A stretch of 42,762 bases of DNA from JANYJJ01 sp038241115 (GCA_038241115.1 JBBRGA010000010.1:1-42762); one strand, 5' to 3'. Positions 22,690-32,234 are shown, counted from the stretch's first letter. Program-made: numbers and translations. Notes: generated by a model not told the origin, from the sequence alone.

Positions 22690-24162
22690 TCATCCAGCCT
22701 GCGTCAATACAAAGTGAGTCAACAAAGGAACCGGCCGGCCTGTGCCGCCTTTGGCCGCGCCCGACTTCCATGCTGTGCCGGCGATGTCCAGATGAGCCCA
22801 ACGGTATTTCGCGGTAAAGCGCTTCAAAAACAGGGCCGCCGTGATCGAGCCACCAGCGCGGCCACCGACGTTGCCCATGTCGGCGAAGTTGCTCTTGAGA
22901 CCGTCCTCGTATTCCTCGTCCATCGGCATGCGCCAGCAGGCGTCAAGCGACGCGCGGCTGCAGGCCAAAAGTTGCTCAGCCAAGGCATCGTCGTTGCTGA
23001 ACAGGCCAGAGTTGTGATGCCCCCGCGCCACCACACAGGCACCGGTCAACGTGGCCACATCCACCACCACGGCCGGTTTGAAGCGCTCGGCGTAGGTGAG
23101 TGCGTCACACAAAATCAGCCTGCCCTCGGCATCTGTGTTCAAGATTTCGATGGTTTGGCCTGACATGCTGGTCACCACATCACCAGGCTTCACGGCCTTG
23201 CCGCTGGGCATGTTGTCGCAGCTGGGAACGATCACCACCAGGTTCAATTTGGGTTTGAGTTCAGCCACCGCACGCAAGGTGCCGAGCACACTGGCTGCGC
23301 CACCCATGTCGAATTTCATCTCGTCCATTTCGGCCGCTGGCTTGATGGAAATTCCGCCAGTATCGAAGGTAATGCCCTTGCCCACCAACACCACCGGTGC
23401 CTGCGTTTTCGCGGCGCCCAGGTATTGAGCGACGATGAACTTCAGGGGCTCGTCCGAGCCCTGGGCCACCGCCAAAAAAGAGCCCATGCCGAGTTTTTCA
23501 ACGGCTTTGCGGTCGAGCACGTCAACCTTCAAAGCGAATTCCTTGCCCAGCTTTTTGGCGACCTCACCCAAGTACGTGGGCGTGCAGTGATTGCCCGGAA
23601 GGTTGGCGCATTCACGGGCCAGCATCACGCCTGCTGCTACGGCGCGTCCGCGCACCAAGCCTTTTTGAACGTCACTGGCTTCTGATTTCGAGCAAACCAA
23701 TGAAACCGCGCTGAGGGCCGAAGCCTTTGCCGCACTGGGCTTGGTGCGACGGTACAAATACACCGCATCTTCAGCGGCGCACACCAAGGCCTCGGCATGC
23801 GCATCGGTCAAATGCATCGCGGTGACTGGCTCGCTGACGAGTGCAACAGCAACAGTTTTTGCACCACTGCCTTTGACCAGATTCAATGCGGTTGCAACCG
23901 CCGCCTTGAAGGCTTTGGGGCTGTTCCCGTTGGCGGCCACCACCCAAACGCGCGGTGCTTTCACGGCCTCCAGGTGGTGCAAGTACAGGGAGCGACCGGC
24001 TTTGACCGCGAAGTCGCCGGCGGCCAGTGCGCTGGAGATCGGGGCCGCAAATTTGGGGTCGAGATCTTCCGCCAGCGCCTCGCCCGCCAGCACCAGCACC
24101 AACGCGTCGGCGTTCAATTTAGACAGGGTCGAGGCCGCAGCCAGTTGATGCTTGAAGTCCAT
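22690..24162 (-). CDS. pepA: Leucyl aminopeptidase (M17, PepA)
   Basis: A 490-residue cytosolic aminopeptidase with two metal ions. The C-terminal catalytic domain shows VGKGITFDTGGISIKP (metal-binding Lys and Asp), the MKFDMGGAASVLG segment and the M17 signature NTDAEGRLILCDAL. It removes N-terminal residues from peptides; E. coli PepA also binds DNA. It is divergent from lptF with only 64 bp between starts, so the two promoters overlap. Downstream lies holC. Confidence 0.96.
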   Translation of the reverse strand: MDFKHQLAAASTLSKLNADALVLVLAGEALAEDLDPKFAAPISSALAAGDFAVKAGRSLYLHHLEAVKAPRVWVVAANGNSPKAFKAAVATALNLVKGSGAKTVAVALVSEPVTAMHLTDAHAEALVCAAEDAVYLYRRTKPSAAKASALSAVSLVCSKSEASDVQKGLVRGRAVAAGVMLARECANLPGNHCTPTYLGEVAKKLGKEFALKVDVLDRKAVEKLGMGSFLAVAQGSDEPLKFIVAQYLGAAKTQAPVVLVGKGITFDTGGISIKPAAEMDEMKFDMGGAASVLGTLRAVAELKPKLNLVVIVPSCDNMPSGKAVKPGDVVTSMSGQTIEILNTDAEGRLILCDALTYAERFKPAVVVDVATLTGACVVARGHHNSGLFSNDDALAEQLLACSRASLDACWRMPMDEEYEDGLKSNFADMGNVGGRAGGSITAALFLKRFTAKYRWAHLDIAGTAWKSGAAKGGTGRPVPLLTHFVLTQAG

Positions 24163-24226
24163 AATCCAACTCTCTTATTTTTGATAACAACAGCAGTCAA
24201 AGTCACTGCAAACATTGCGATTTACG

Positions 24227-25357
24227 ATGTTATTCGATTCAACTTTGCGCCGCGATTTGGCGCGCAGCTTTGGCGGCGCGTTGGTGATCATCTTGACGAT
24301 CGTACTGACGATGATGCTGATCCGCACGCTGGGTCAAGCTGCGCTGGGGCGCGTAGGGCCGCAAGACGTGGTGCTGTTGCTTGGGTACACCGCGCTGGGG
24401 CATCTGCCCACCATGCTGGCCCTGTCACTTTTCATCGCGGTGGTGGCCACGTTGTCGCGCCTTTACCGTGACAGCGAAATGACGATTTGGTTTGTAGCGG
24501 GTGCGCCACTGAGTCGCTTCGTGCGGCCTGTGCTGCGCATGGCCTGGCCGGTGCTGTTGGTGCTGGCCATCTTGGCTTTGTTCGTGTGGCCTTGGGGAAA
24601 CCGCCGCATCAGCGATCTGAAAGACACGTTCGAGCAGCGCGCCGACATTGCACGCGTTGCGCCCGGGCAATTCCAGACGTCTGGCGATGGACAGCGCGTG
24701 TTTTTCATCGACCGCGACGCTAGCGACGGCAGCACCGGTCGGGGCGTGTTTATCCTCTCGAAACGCAATGACCTTGAGTCGGTCACCACAGCCCGGACGG
24801 GCCGCCTGGAAGTTCAATCCGGGGACCGCTACTTGCTTCTCGACAAGGGCCAGCGCAACGACGAAAACTTGCGAACGGGTGAAAAAACCTTGTCGCGCTT
24901 TGAAGGCTACCGGGTGCTCGCCGGCGAACAGGTGCTGTCCAGCGTTGACAGCGCGCCGCCCAAATCAAGGCAGACGATTGAGCTGATGCGCAGCACAAAT
25001 CCGCTATTTTTGGGTGAACTCACCTGGCGATTGGGCCTGGCGTTGGGTGGCGCAAACTTGTTGTTGCTGGGCATCGGTTTGTCGGCCACCAACCCGCGCC
25101 GCGCGAGCAACTGGAACATGTTGTTTGCGCTTCTCAGCTTCGTTGTTTATTACAACCTCATTGGCCTGTCACAAGCTTGGGTGTCAAGCGGCAAGATGGG
25201 AATGGGCCAGGCGCTGCTGCTCACGCACGGCACTGCCTTCGTCCTGGCCACGGCACTGATTTGGTGGCGCGACAACGGCACCCATTGGCGCTTGATCAAG
25301 CGCGTTGCATTGGTGCCGTCAGCTACAACAACACCTGACGCTAAAGCCGCAGCATGA
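24227..25357 (+). CDS. lptF: LPS export permease LptF
   Basis: A 376-residue inner-membrane subunit of the LptB2FG complex that extracts lipopolysaccharide toward LptC/LptA. Three TM helices at each end flank a periplasmic beta-jellyroll domain (about residues 125-255), the family layout. LFDSTLRRDLARSFGGAL and SEMTIWFVAGAPLSRFVRPVL (coupling helix region) are typical. I start at ATG 24227; the frame is open four codons earlier from TTG. It overlaps lptG as ATGA. Confidence 0.95.
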   Translation: MLFDSTLRRDLARSFGGALVIILTIVLTMMLIRTLGQAALGRVGPQDVVLLLGYTALGHLPTMLALSLFIAVVATLSRLYRDSEMTIWFVAGAPLSRFVRPVLRMAWPVLLVLAILALFVWPWGNRRISDLKDTFEQRADIARVAPGQFQTSGDGQRVFFIDRDASDGSTGRGVFILSKRNDLESVTTARTGRLEVQSGDRYLLLDKGQRNDENLRTGEKTLSRFEGYRVLAGEQVLSSVDSAPPKSRQTIELMRSTNPLFLGELTWRLGLALGGANLLLLGIGLSATNPRRASNWNMLFALLSFVVYYNLIGLSQAWVSSGKMGMGQALLLTHGTAFVLATALIWWRDNGTHWRLIKRVALVPSATTTPDAKAAA

Positions 25358-26448
25358 AAACGGTACGCCGACTGTTGTACGGCGACATCGTCGCATCCGT
25401 CGTGTTCGTGGCGTTTGCTTTCTTGTCGCTCTTTTTCTTCATCGACTTTGTTGACGAGCTCAGTGCCGCGGTGGCGCCCGGCTACAGCGCGTTGAGCGCA
25501 GCCGCCTACGGCTTGCTGTTGATGCCGGGTCATTTGTACGAGCTGTTTCCCATCGCTGTGTTGATAGGCGCGATTTACGCGCTGTCGCGCATGGCGCAGT
25601 CCAGTGAATTCACCATTTTGCGAACCGCAGGCTTGGGCCCGACTCGGGCCCTGCGACTGCTGACTTTTTTAGGTTTGGGCTTCGGTGTGTTGACCTTTTT
25701 GGTAGGTGACTACGCCGCGCCATGGGCCGAGTCGCACGCCGCACGCTGGAAGGCCGAGTCGCGCGGCAAATTGGATTTGGGACGCTCGGGTGCCTGGTTG
25801 AAAGACCATGCTGTTACGCCCCAGGGCGAGCGCAATTACTCGATCAATGTGGGCGGCGTTGGCGCCGGCGGTGCCTTGCGCGACGTGCGAATTTTTGAGT
25901 TCGACACCGACGGCCGTTTGCTGCGCCGAGTGGCTGCAGAACAGGCGCGCATCGAAAGCAATGCACCGTGGCTTCTGTCGAACGTCAGGCTCACGCAGTG
26001 GGACGCACAAAGCGCCAGGCAAACACAACTCGAGCAAATGCCCTGGCCCAGCAATCTGGACGCCAACGTGGTGGCTGCGGCCGTCTTGCCTCTGACCACG
26101 ATGTCCACCCTCGATCTGGCGCGCTACATCAGCCATCTGGCAGATAACGAACAGGCCGCGCAGCAATACCAAATTCAGTTCTGGAAACGCGCTTTGTATC
26201 CGTTGGCCTGCTTGGTGATGATGGCTCTGGCGCTGCCATTTGCGTATATGCACACGCGGGCGGGAAGTATCAGCCTGAAGGTGTTTGGCGGCATCATGTT
26301 GGGCATCAGCTTTGTGCTGCTGAACAACGTGGCCGGTCACCTTGGCGTGCTGCGCGACTGGACGCCTTGGATCGTCGCGTCCGGTCCCAGCGCGCTTTAT
26401 TTGCTGTTGTCCCTGGGCGCTTTTGCCTGGCTGGTCAGCTTTCGTTGA
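25354..26448 (+). CDS. lptG: LPS export permease LptG
   Basis: A 364-residue partner of LptF with the same architecture: TM helices near both ends and a periplasmic domain in the middle. YGDIVASVVFVAFAFLSLFFFIDFVDEL at the start and SSEFTILRTAGLGPTRALRLL before the third helix are family hallmarks, and the last 80 residues form three helices beginning WKRALYPLACLVMMALALPFAY. Its start overlaps lptF by four bases. The next gene follows after 10 bp. Confidence 0.95.
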   Translation: MKTVRRLLYGDIVASVVFVAFAFLSLFFFIDFVDELSAAVAPGYSALSAAAYGLLLMPGHLYELFPIAVLIGAIYALSRMAQSSEFTILRTAGLGPTRALRLLTFLGLGFGVLTFLVGDYAAPWAESHAARWKAESRGKLDLGRSGAWLKDHAVTPQGERNYSINVGGVGAGGALRDVRIFEFDTDGRLLRRVAAEQARIESNAPWLLSNVRLTQWDAQSARQTQLEQMPWPSNLDANVVAAAVLPLTTMSTLDLARYISHLADNEQAAQQYQIQFWKRALYPLACLVMMALALPFAYMHTRAGSISLKVFGGIMLGISFVLLNNVAGHLGVLRDWTPWIVASGPSALYLLLSLGAFAWLVSFR

Positions 26449-26458
26449 GGGAACGTTG

Positions 26459-26827
26459 ATGTCGATTGGAATTTTGCTGTTCGCCCACGGGGCCCGCGAC
26501 CCGCGTTGGGCCCTGCCCTTCGAATCCGTGGCATCGCGTGTTCGAGAACAAGCCCCGAACGCGCAAGTCAGTTTGAGTTTCCTGGAATTCATGACGCCAA
26601 ATTTGACCGATGCCGGCGCTGAGTTGGCGAAATCAGGTTGCACCTGCGTGACCGTGGTGCCGCTGTTTTTGGGAAGCGGGGGCCACGTGCGCAAAGACCT
26701 GCCGGTTTTGATGGCGCAGCTGAAGCAGTTGCACCCGCAAGTTCAGTGGACGCTGCAACAAACCGTGGGCGAAACCCAGGCGGTGATCGACGCCATGGCG
26801 GCAGCGGCATTGAGTTCTTTGGTCTGA
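26459..26827 (+). CDS. cbiX: Small sirohydrochlorin chelatase (CbiX/SirB type)
   Basis: A 122-residue single-domain class II chelatase. His10 in ILLFAHGARDPRW and His76 in PLFLGSGGHVRKDLP are the metal-inserting pair. It inserts Co2+ (B12) or Fe2+ (siroheme) into sirohydrochlorin. The following gene is cysB, whose regulon needs siroheme for sulfite reductase, so ferrochelatase activity is the likelier role (inference). GAGGGAACGTTG before the ATG supports this start. It is 10 bp after lptG and 13 bp before cysB, so all may share one transcript. Confidence 0.88.
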   Translation: MSIGILLFAHGARDPRWALPFESVASRVREQAPNAQVSLSFLEFMTPNLTDAGAELAKSGCTCVTVVPLFLGSGGHVRKDLPVLMAQLKQLHPQVQWTLQQTVGETQAVIDAMAAAALSSLV

Positions 26828-26840
26828 CCCTGAAGCGGAC

Positions 26841-27785
26841 ATGAACCTGCACCAGTTTCGATTCGTTCAAGAAGCGGTGCGCCGCAAACTGAACCTGACC
26901 GAGACCGCCAAGGCTCTGTTTACGTCCCAGCCAGGCGTGTCCAAGGCCATCCTGGAGCTCGAAGGCGAATTGGGAATCGACATCTTCGCCCGTCACGGCA
27001 AACGTTTGCGCCGCGTGACCGAGCCTGGCCAAGAGGTGTTGAAGTCGATCGAAGTCATCTTGCGCGAGGTCAACAATCTCAAACGCATCGGCGACGAGTT
27101 CTCCAAGCAAGACGCTGGCACGCTGTCCATCGCCACCACACACACACAAGCGCGCTACGTGCTGCCAACTTCGGTGGCGCAAATGCGCAAACGCTTCCCC
27201 AAGGTCAACATCAGCTTGCACCAAGGCACGCCCGAACAAGTAGCACAGATGGTGATCGACGAGGTGGCCGACATCGGGTTGGCCACCGAGTCGTTGGCGC
27301 AGTTCGACGAACTCGTCACCCTGCCCTGCTACGAATGGCACCACGTCGCAGTGATGCCTGCAGGTCATCCGCTGACACAGATCGAGCGCATTTCGCTCGA
27401 GCAATTGGCCGTAGAACCGCTGATTTCGTATCACCCGTCTTTTACTGGCCGCACACGTATCGATCAAGCCTTTACCGCACGCCAATTGCAACCCAACATG
27501 GTGTTGGAAGCGATAGACGCCGATGTGATCAAGACTTATGTGAAGCTGGGTCTGGGCGTGGGCATCGTCGCTGAAATGGCGGTGCGTGAAGACCCACCCG
27601 GCGGCGATTTGGTGTGGCGCCCAGTAGGTCATTTGTTCGGACAAAACGTTGCACGCATCGCGCTCAAACGCGGCACCTACCTGCGCAATTTTGTTTATGC
27701 CTTTGCCGAAATGATGTCGGACAGACTCAGCCGCAGCCTCATACAACGCGCCATGGACGGCCAACCTCAGGACTATCAGTTGTGA
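26841..27785 (+). CDS. cysB: LysR-type regulator CysB
   Basis: A 314-residue LysR-family activator. The N-terminal helix-turn-helix is LNLTETAKALFTSQPGVSKAI, and the segment LELEGELGIDIFARHGKRLRRVT matches CysB closely. The effector domain has TTHTQARYVLP and the late ADVIKTYVKLGLGVGIV typical of CysB/Cbl. It should control sulfate assimilation genes in response to N-acetylserine. The stop overlaps the next start as GTGA, which couples an aminotransferase to it. Confidence 0.94.
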   Translation: MNLHQFRFVQEAVRRKLNLTETAKALFTSQPGVSKAILELEGELGIDIFARHGKRLRRVTEPGQEVLKSIEVILREVNNLKRIGDEFSKQDAGTLSIATTHTQARYVLPTSVAQMRKRFPKVNISLHQGTPEQVAQMVIDEVADIGLATESLAQFDELVTLPCYEWHHVAVMPAGHPLTQIERISLEQLAVEPLISYHPSFTGRTRIDQAFTARQLQPNMVLEAIDADVIKTYVKLGLGVGIVAEMAVREDPPGGDLVWRPVGHLFGQNVARIALKRGTYLRNFVYAFAEMMSDRLSRSLIQRAMDGQPQDYQL

Positions 27786-28960
27786 TTTCTCAAACTGCAA
27801 ATTCGATCTGGCGCACGCCTGCCGTGACCAGCCGCTTGCCACGCGTTGGCACCACCATTTTCACCACCATGTCGGCTTTGGCCGCCGAGCATCAAGCGGT
27901 GAACTTGGGTCAGGGATTCCCCGACTTTGACTGCGACCCGCTGCTGGTTGACCTGGTGAACGACGCCATGCAACGCGGCTTGAACCAGTACCCGCCCATG
28001 ATCGGTATAGCCGGGCTTCGCGAGGCCGTATCGAAAAAAATGGCGCGCCTGTACGGCCACACGGTCGACGCGCAAACCGAAATCACCATCACAGCTGGGG
28101 CCACACAGGCCATCATCACCACGATCTTGGCGATCGTGCATTCGGGCGACGAAGTCATCGTGCTCGACCCCTGCTACGACAGCTACGACCCCAACATCGT
28201 TTTGGCCGGCGGCAAGGCGGTTCATGTTCCGCTCACACCCGGCACCTTTCGCCCCGACTTCGGCCGAATTGCGGCAGCTTTGAACGCGCGCACCCGCGCC
28301 ATCATCATCAACTCACCTCACAACCCCAGCGCCACGACGTGGTCGGCCCAGGACATGCAAACGCTGGCGGAGTTGCTGCGCCCAACCAACGTGGTGCTGA
28401 TCTCTGACGAGGTTTACGAACACATGGTGTTTGATGGTCAGCGTCATGAAAGCGCAGCGCTGCACCCCGAATTGGCGGCGCGCAGTGTGATCGTTTCCAG
28501 CTTCGGAAAAACTTACCACGTGACAGGCTGGAAGGTCGGTTTTGTGAGTGCGCCGGCAAGCCTGATGGCTGAGTTTCGAAAGGTTCATCAATTCAACGTG
28601 TTCACGGTGAACACGCCAGTGCAGCACGGTTTGGCGGCGTACATGAATGACGCCGAGCCGTACCTGGGTTTGCCTGCGTTTTACCAACGCAAACGCGATT
28701 TGTTCCGGGCCGGTTTGGCAAACACGCGATTTCGCTTGTTGCCCAGTGAAGGGAGCTACTTTCAGTGCGTGGACTACAGCGCGATCAGCGACGCCAATGA
28801 GGCTGATTTTTGTCGCTGGCTGACCACCGAAGTCGGCGTGGGGGCGATTCCGCTTTCAGCTTTTTATGAACACCCGTTTGACCAAAAGCTGGCGCGCTTT
28901 TGCTTCGCCAAAAAAGACGAAACGCTGGAACTGGCGCTGCAGCGCTTGAGTCGCCTGTAA
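27782..28960 (+). CDS. PLP-dependent aminotransferase, YbdL/methionine aminotransferase-like
   Basis: A 392-residue class I/II aminotransferase. NLGQGFPDFDCDPLL, the PLP-anchoring region ITAGATQAI, NSPHNPSATTW and SDEVYEHMVFDG lead to the Schiff-base Lys243 in SSFGKTYHVTGWKVGF. The HVTGWKVG and VHQFNVFTVNTPVQ segments resemble E. coli YbdL, a methionine (and aromatic) aminotransferase of the KAT family. The GTG start overlaps the cysB stop, and the position after cysB fits sulfur amino-acid metabolism. Substrate choice between methionine, glutamine and kynurenine cannot be settled by eye. The facing fimV-like gene ends 11 bp away. Confidence 0.87.
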   Translation: MISQTANSIWRTPAVTSRLPRVGTTIFTTMSALAAEHQAVNLGQGFPDFDCDPLLVDLVNDAMQRGLNQYPPMIGIAGLREAVSKKMARLYGHTVDAQTEITITAGATQAIITTILAIVHSGDEVIVLDPCYDSYDPNIVLAGGKAVHVPLTPGTFRPDFGRIAAALNARTRAIIINSPHNPSATTWSAQDMQTLAELLRPTNVVLISDEVYEHMVFDGQRHESAALHPELAARSVIVSSFGKTYHVTGWKVGFVSAPASLMAEFRKVHQFNVFTVNTPVQHGLAAYMNDAEPYLGLPAFYQRKRDLFRAGLANTRFRLLPSEGSYFQCVDYSAISDANEADFCRWLTTEVGVGAIPLSAFYEHPFDQKLARFCFAKKDETLELALQRLSRL

Positions 28961-28971
28961 GCCCGATTGGT

Positions 28972-31191
28972 TCAGCTTTGAAAGCGACTGTCGATGTTCA
29001 GCGACATGAAGTCGGATTTGGCGCTGGCGTTGTTGTTGGTGTGTTCGGATTGCCTCGCGCCATCGGCATTCGTTGAGTCCGTAGCAGCCGTTGTGTCGGC
29101 GGCGTCGGCGGCGTCGGTAGAGCTGGTTGCGAGTGGCAAGGCCAAACTCAAATCCAGATCGAGGTCGTAGCTTGATTCGGCGGGCGAACCAGACGCTTCT
29201 GAAATCCGAGCAGCCTGCAGGCTCGAAACAGCGGACACGGATTGCGCGGCCAACGGCAGCAATACGTCGATGCCACCAGTGCTGCTGGTTCCACTGTTTG
29301 CACCGGCCTGCGGCTCACGGGCTGACAAATCTCGGGCTAAAGAGTGCAGGAAAAGCAACTCTGAAAAGGCAGGAAAGTCGAAGATCAAAGTGCTGTCGGG
29401 CAAGTCGGAATCGGTCCGCATCAGCCAGCGTCCCAAAGTGCCCACCGCCCTGGACGACGTTGGCCACACAGCAATCAACTCATTCAGGATTTCGGGGTAC
29501 TCGGTGATGACGCGCCCCTCAGTCGGGTCAGCCGCTGCTGACGGCGCGACGGCTTTGAAGCGCTGATTGAAGCGGCCGCGGATGCGGTTGTAGGCGTCGA
29601 GGTTGCCCGAGCGGCGGTAAATCTCCAACAACTTTATGTACGGCATCGGGCTCTGGCCGCCGGTGCTGCGAACATTCGTCATCAGCAGATCGATGGCTGC
29701 TTCATCTTGACCCAACACCACGAAAAACTCGGCTTGTTGTTCGAGGTCTATCAACTCTTCAACCGAGAGCTCGCGCGGTAAACCGATTTCCGGCGTCACG
29801 AGGTTCGAGTTCGAGTCAGCCGCATTCGCAGAGCTTGATGAAGCCGAGTTGGCCGCCGAAAGCGCGACGGCGGATGCCGATGAATTTGCTGTCGGCTTAA
29901 CCAGTGGGGCCGTTGGAAAGACTGGTGTCGTCAACGGTGCCGAGCCTGAAGCCACCGCAAAGAAATCACGCCGGGATTCGAATAATGGTGGGGCTGCGAG
30001 TTCAGAGTCTGCCGATCTGCTGACATCGACAGTCAGGCGCGAGCTGCGATTTTCGGCTGAGATCGAATGCCCGCCCAGCGACGCTTGCGGTTCGGCAGGG
30101 TTGCCTTTCCACCAAGCCGGGTCGCGGCGACGACGCGCCTGCGACCACAACAGCGCGGCAACCGTGACTGCCAGAGCCGCACACAGAGCAGCCAGAACCC
30201 ACACCAATGAGCTGGGTGTTCTGCTGGCGTTGGCGTCGCGAACGGTCGCCTGCAGCGCGTCGATGGACTTCCGCGAAGCCTCGGCTTCGGTCTTCAGTTT
30301 CTGCAGGCTCTCCTCCAGCGCCGCGACTCGCAGGGCCGCACTCAGCGCAACCTCTTGAGAAGCATTCGAGACCGCGGATGCGCTGGCCGTCGGGGAAGCT
30401 GCATTGGCGGCCAAAACCTCTGCCGACGGCGCGGCGGAAGCTGCGGCTGGCGCAGACGTTATCGCCATGCTCGGCGCTGGGTCGAGTTTCAAGCGTGGTG
30501 CGGGTGTGACTGCCGCGGGCGTTGGCGCTTTCACCAACGCAGGCGGACGCTTGGGTACCGGCTTGGACGCGGCACTGCCTTCCGGTACGGCCGCGAACGG
30601 CGCGGTGTCACGACGCGGCGGAAGCACTGCGTCAGAGGCCATTGCGGCCGTCACACGTTTGGGAGCAGCTGAACCTCGGGGAACAGTCGCGAAGCCTGCG
30701 CCTGCAGATCGGGCTGTTGTGGATCGGATGATTGGCTTGGGCGCTTCGCTCGCGCTTTCTGGCGGCAGCGCCTGCACAGCAGGATCAGCAGACACCTCGG
30801 CCTTGAAGGTGACCAAAGGAGGATCGACAAACAAGACGAAACGGCGCGTTGCGCGTGTCGGGCAACCCAGTGCAACGGCCACCGTGACCACGGGTTCGTC
30901 AATGACCGAATTCGTGGACACCCGGGCCGTGAATTGCGTCGGGGTGCCCGAAGCATCGCTTGTAATTCTGACGGCTCCGGGGGCTAACTTGTTTTCTCCC
31001 GAAAACACCTCGGCTCGCACGCATTCGGGCGTTATGCCCTCCTCTGGTTCGGAATTGACATTGACCGTGAAATTCAAGGGCTGGCCCAACGTTGAGCCGA
31101 GAACACCTTTACCCAAGTTCAATGCCCAAGCGGGCGCAGCAAATATATTGAATATCAGGCCCAAAGCGACGGAGAGAATGGTGCGTTGCAT
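28972..31191 (-). CDS. FimV-like inner-membrane protein without LysM
   Basis: A 739-residue protein. A signal peptide (ILSVALGLIFNIFAAPAWA) precedes a FimV N-terminal-type domain (LGSTLGQPLNFTVNV, ITPECVRAEVF). Then come an Ala/Pro/Ser-rich region, a coiled coil (residues about 300-345), one TM helix (SSLVWVLAALCAALAVTVAALL), another low-complexity stretch and a TPR-like helical segment (ELSVEELIDLEQQAEFFVVLGQDEAAIDLL, YRRSGNLDAYNRI). FimV proteins organise the polar membrane and type IV pili. The expected peptidoglycan-binding LysM is not visible, and no pilus genes adjoin. The start at 31191 is the one that exposes the signal peptide. Confidence 0.8.
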   Translation of the reverse strand: MQRTILSVALGLIFNIFAAPAWALNLGKGVLGSTLGQPLNFTVNVNSEPEEGITPECVRAEVFSGENKLAPGAVRITSDASGTPTQFTARVSTNSVIDEPVVTVAVALGCPTRATRRFVLFVDPPLVTFKAEVSADPAVQALPPESASEAPKPIIRSTTARSAGAGFATVPRGSAAPKRVTAAMASDAVLPPRRDTAPFAAVPEGSAASKPVPKRPPALVKAPTPAAVTPAPRLKLDPAPSMAITSAPAAASAAPSAEVLAANAASPTASASAVSNASQEVALSAALRVAALEESLQKLKTEAEASRKSIDALQATVRDANASRTPSSLVWVLAALCAALAVTVAALLWSQARRRRDPAWWKGNPAEPQASLGGHSISAENRSSRLTVDVSRSADSELAAPPLFESRRDFFAVASGSAPLTTPVFPTAPLVKPTANSSASAVALSAANSASSSSANAADSNSNLVTPEIGLPRELSVEELIDLEQQAEFFVVLGQDEAAIDLLMTNVRSTGGQSPMPYIKLLEIYRRSGNLDAYNRIRGRFNQRFKAVAPSAAADPTEGRVITEYPEILNELIAVWPTSSRAVGTLGRWLMRTDSDLPDSTLIFDFPAFSELLFLHSLARDLSAREPQAGANSGTSSTGGIDVLLPLAAQSVSAVSSLQAARISEASGSPAESSYDLDLDLSLALPLATSSTDAADAADTTAATDSTNADGARQSEHTNNNASAKSDFMSLNIDSRFQS

Positions 31192-31342
31192 GCTGTCGGA
31201 ATAGTTATTTCCGCGCGACTCTAGCATGCAGATCGAAAATAAATCATCATTAGATGCGTCGTAAGCGCAGGGCTTGCGTGACGCAATTCGCATTCGCCTG
31301 CGATGCCAAGAAGATGACTGGGAATCACCCTCTTTTTAATTT

Positions 31343-31420
31343 TTCAGATTAACTCGCGATCTCGTCAAAATCTCTTGGGGGTCAGAAAAAGCCAAGCGCT
31401 AAAAAGGTTTTTAATCTGAA
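31343..31420. promoter_or_regulatory. 10-bp inverted repeat in AT-rich intergenic DNA
   Basis: TTCAGATTAA (31343-31352) and its exact reverse complement TTAATCTGAA (31411-31420) are 58 bp apart in the AT-rich space between the class II aldolase stop and the fimV-like start. The loop is too long for a terminator; paired operator sites for a regulator of the fimV-like gene are possible. No -10/-35 could be fixed with confidence. Confidence 0.4.
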
Positions 31421-31435
31421 TATCTGCGCGCTAAA

Positions 31436-32212
31436 TCAAGTATCAAAACCGGGGTTTATGCGGTTCAATCGGCGCAGCAGACCAGGCCAAGTCAAAGGCC
31501 CCGCGCCCACGCCCTGGGTGGCAACGCGTGCTTGCGACTGTGCGGTGGCGATGATGGCGGGATCAACCATAACCAAGTCGCTGCCGCCCGATTGGGCGCG
31601 TATCTGAATGGTGCACACCGTCTCAAACAGATACATGTGCAAGAACGCATCGGCCACAGTGCGACCGCACGTGAGCAGGCCGTGATTGCGCAGCATCAAG
31701 TAGTTGTTGTCCGCCAGGTCGCGCGCCAAGCGAGGCTTCTCGTCGTCGCGAAGCGCCACGCCTTCGTAGTTGTGGTAACCCAGACTCGACAGCACAAAAA
31801 TTGACTGCTGCGATATCGGCAACACGCCCCCCTTTTGAGCCGATACCGCGATGCCGTTCAACGCGTGTGTGTGCATGACGCACTGCGCGTCATGCCGCAC
31901 TGCGTGCACCGCGCTATGGATAGTGAAGCCTGCAGGATTGACGGGGAATGCAGAGCCGTCGAGCTTGTTGCCGGCGGTGTCTATCTTGACCAAACTCGAC
32001 GCCGTGATTTCCTCAAACATCAGCCCGTATGGGTTGATTAGAAACTCGTTGTCGCTGCCCGGAACCCGTGCGCTGATGTGCGTGAACACCAAGTCATCCC
32101 ACTTGAATGCGGCCACCAAGCGATAAGCCGCGGCGAGGTCCACTCGCACTTGCCATTCAGCTTCACTGACATGGCCGATTCGGCTGGGAATGTTCAAAGC
32201 GTTGGCTGACAT
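31436..32212 (-). CDS. Class II aldolase/adducin family protein
   Basis: A 258-residue zinc-dependent aldolase-fold protein. FTHISARVPGSDNEFLINPYG is the N-terminal signature; MHTHALNGIAVS and LLRNHGLLTCG carry the metal-binding histidines. Members include fuculose-phosphate aldolases, dehydratases and decarboxylases of sugar acids; the exact substrate is not clear. The ATG at 32212 has CGGAGACCACC before it, a good ribosome site. It is divergent from a Crp/Fnr-type regulator, with several dyads in the 128 bp between, so that regulator probably controls it (inference). Confidence 0.9.
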   Translation of the reverse strand: MSANALNIPSRIGHVSEAEWQVRVDLAAAYRLVAAFKWDDLVFTHISARVPGSDNEFLINPYGLMFEEITASSLVKIDTAGNKLDGSAFPVNPAGFTIHSAVHAVRHDAQCVMHTHALNGIAVSAQKGGVLPISQQSIFVLSSLGYHNYEGVALRDDEKPRLARDLADNNYLMLRNHGLLTCGRTVADAFLHMYLFETVCTIQIRAQSGGSDLVMVDPAIIATAQSQARVATQGVGAGPLTWPGLLRRLNRINPGFDT

Positions 32213-32234
32213 GGTGGTCTCCGAAAGTAATGGT

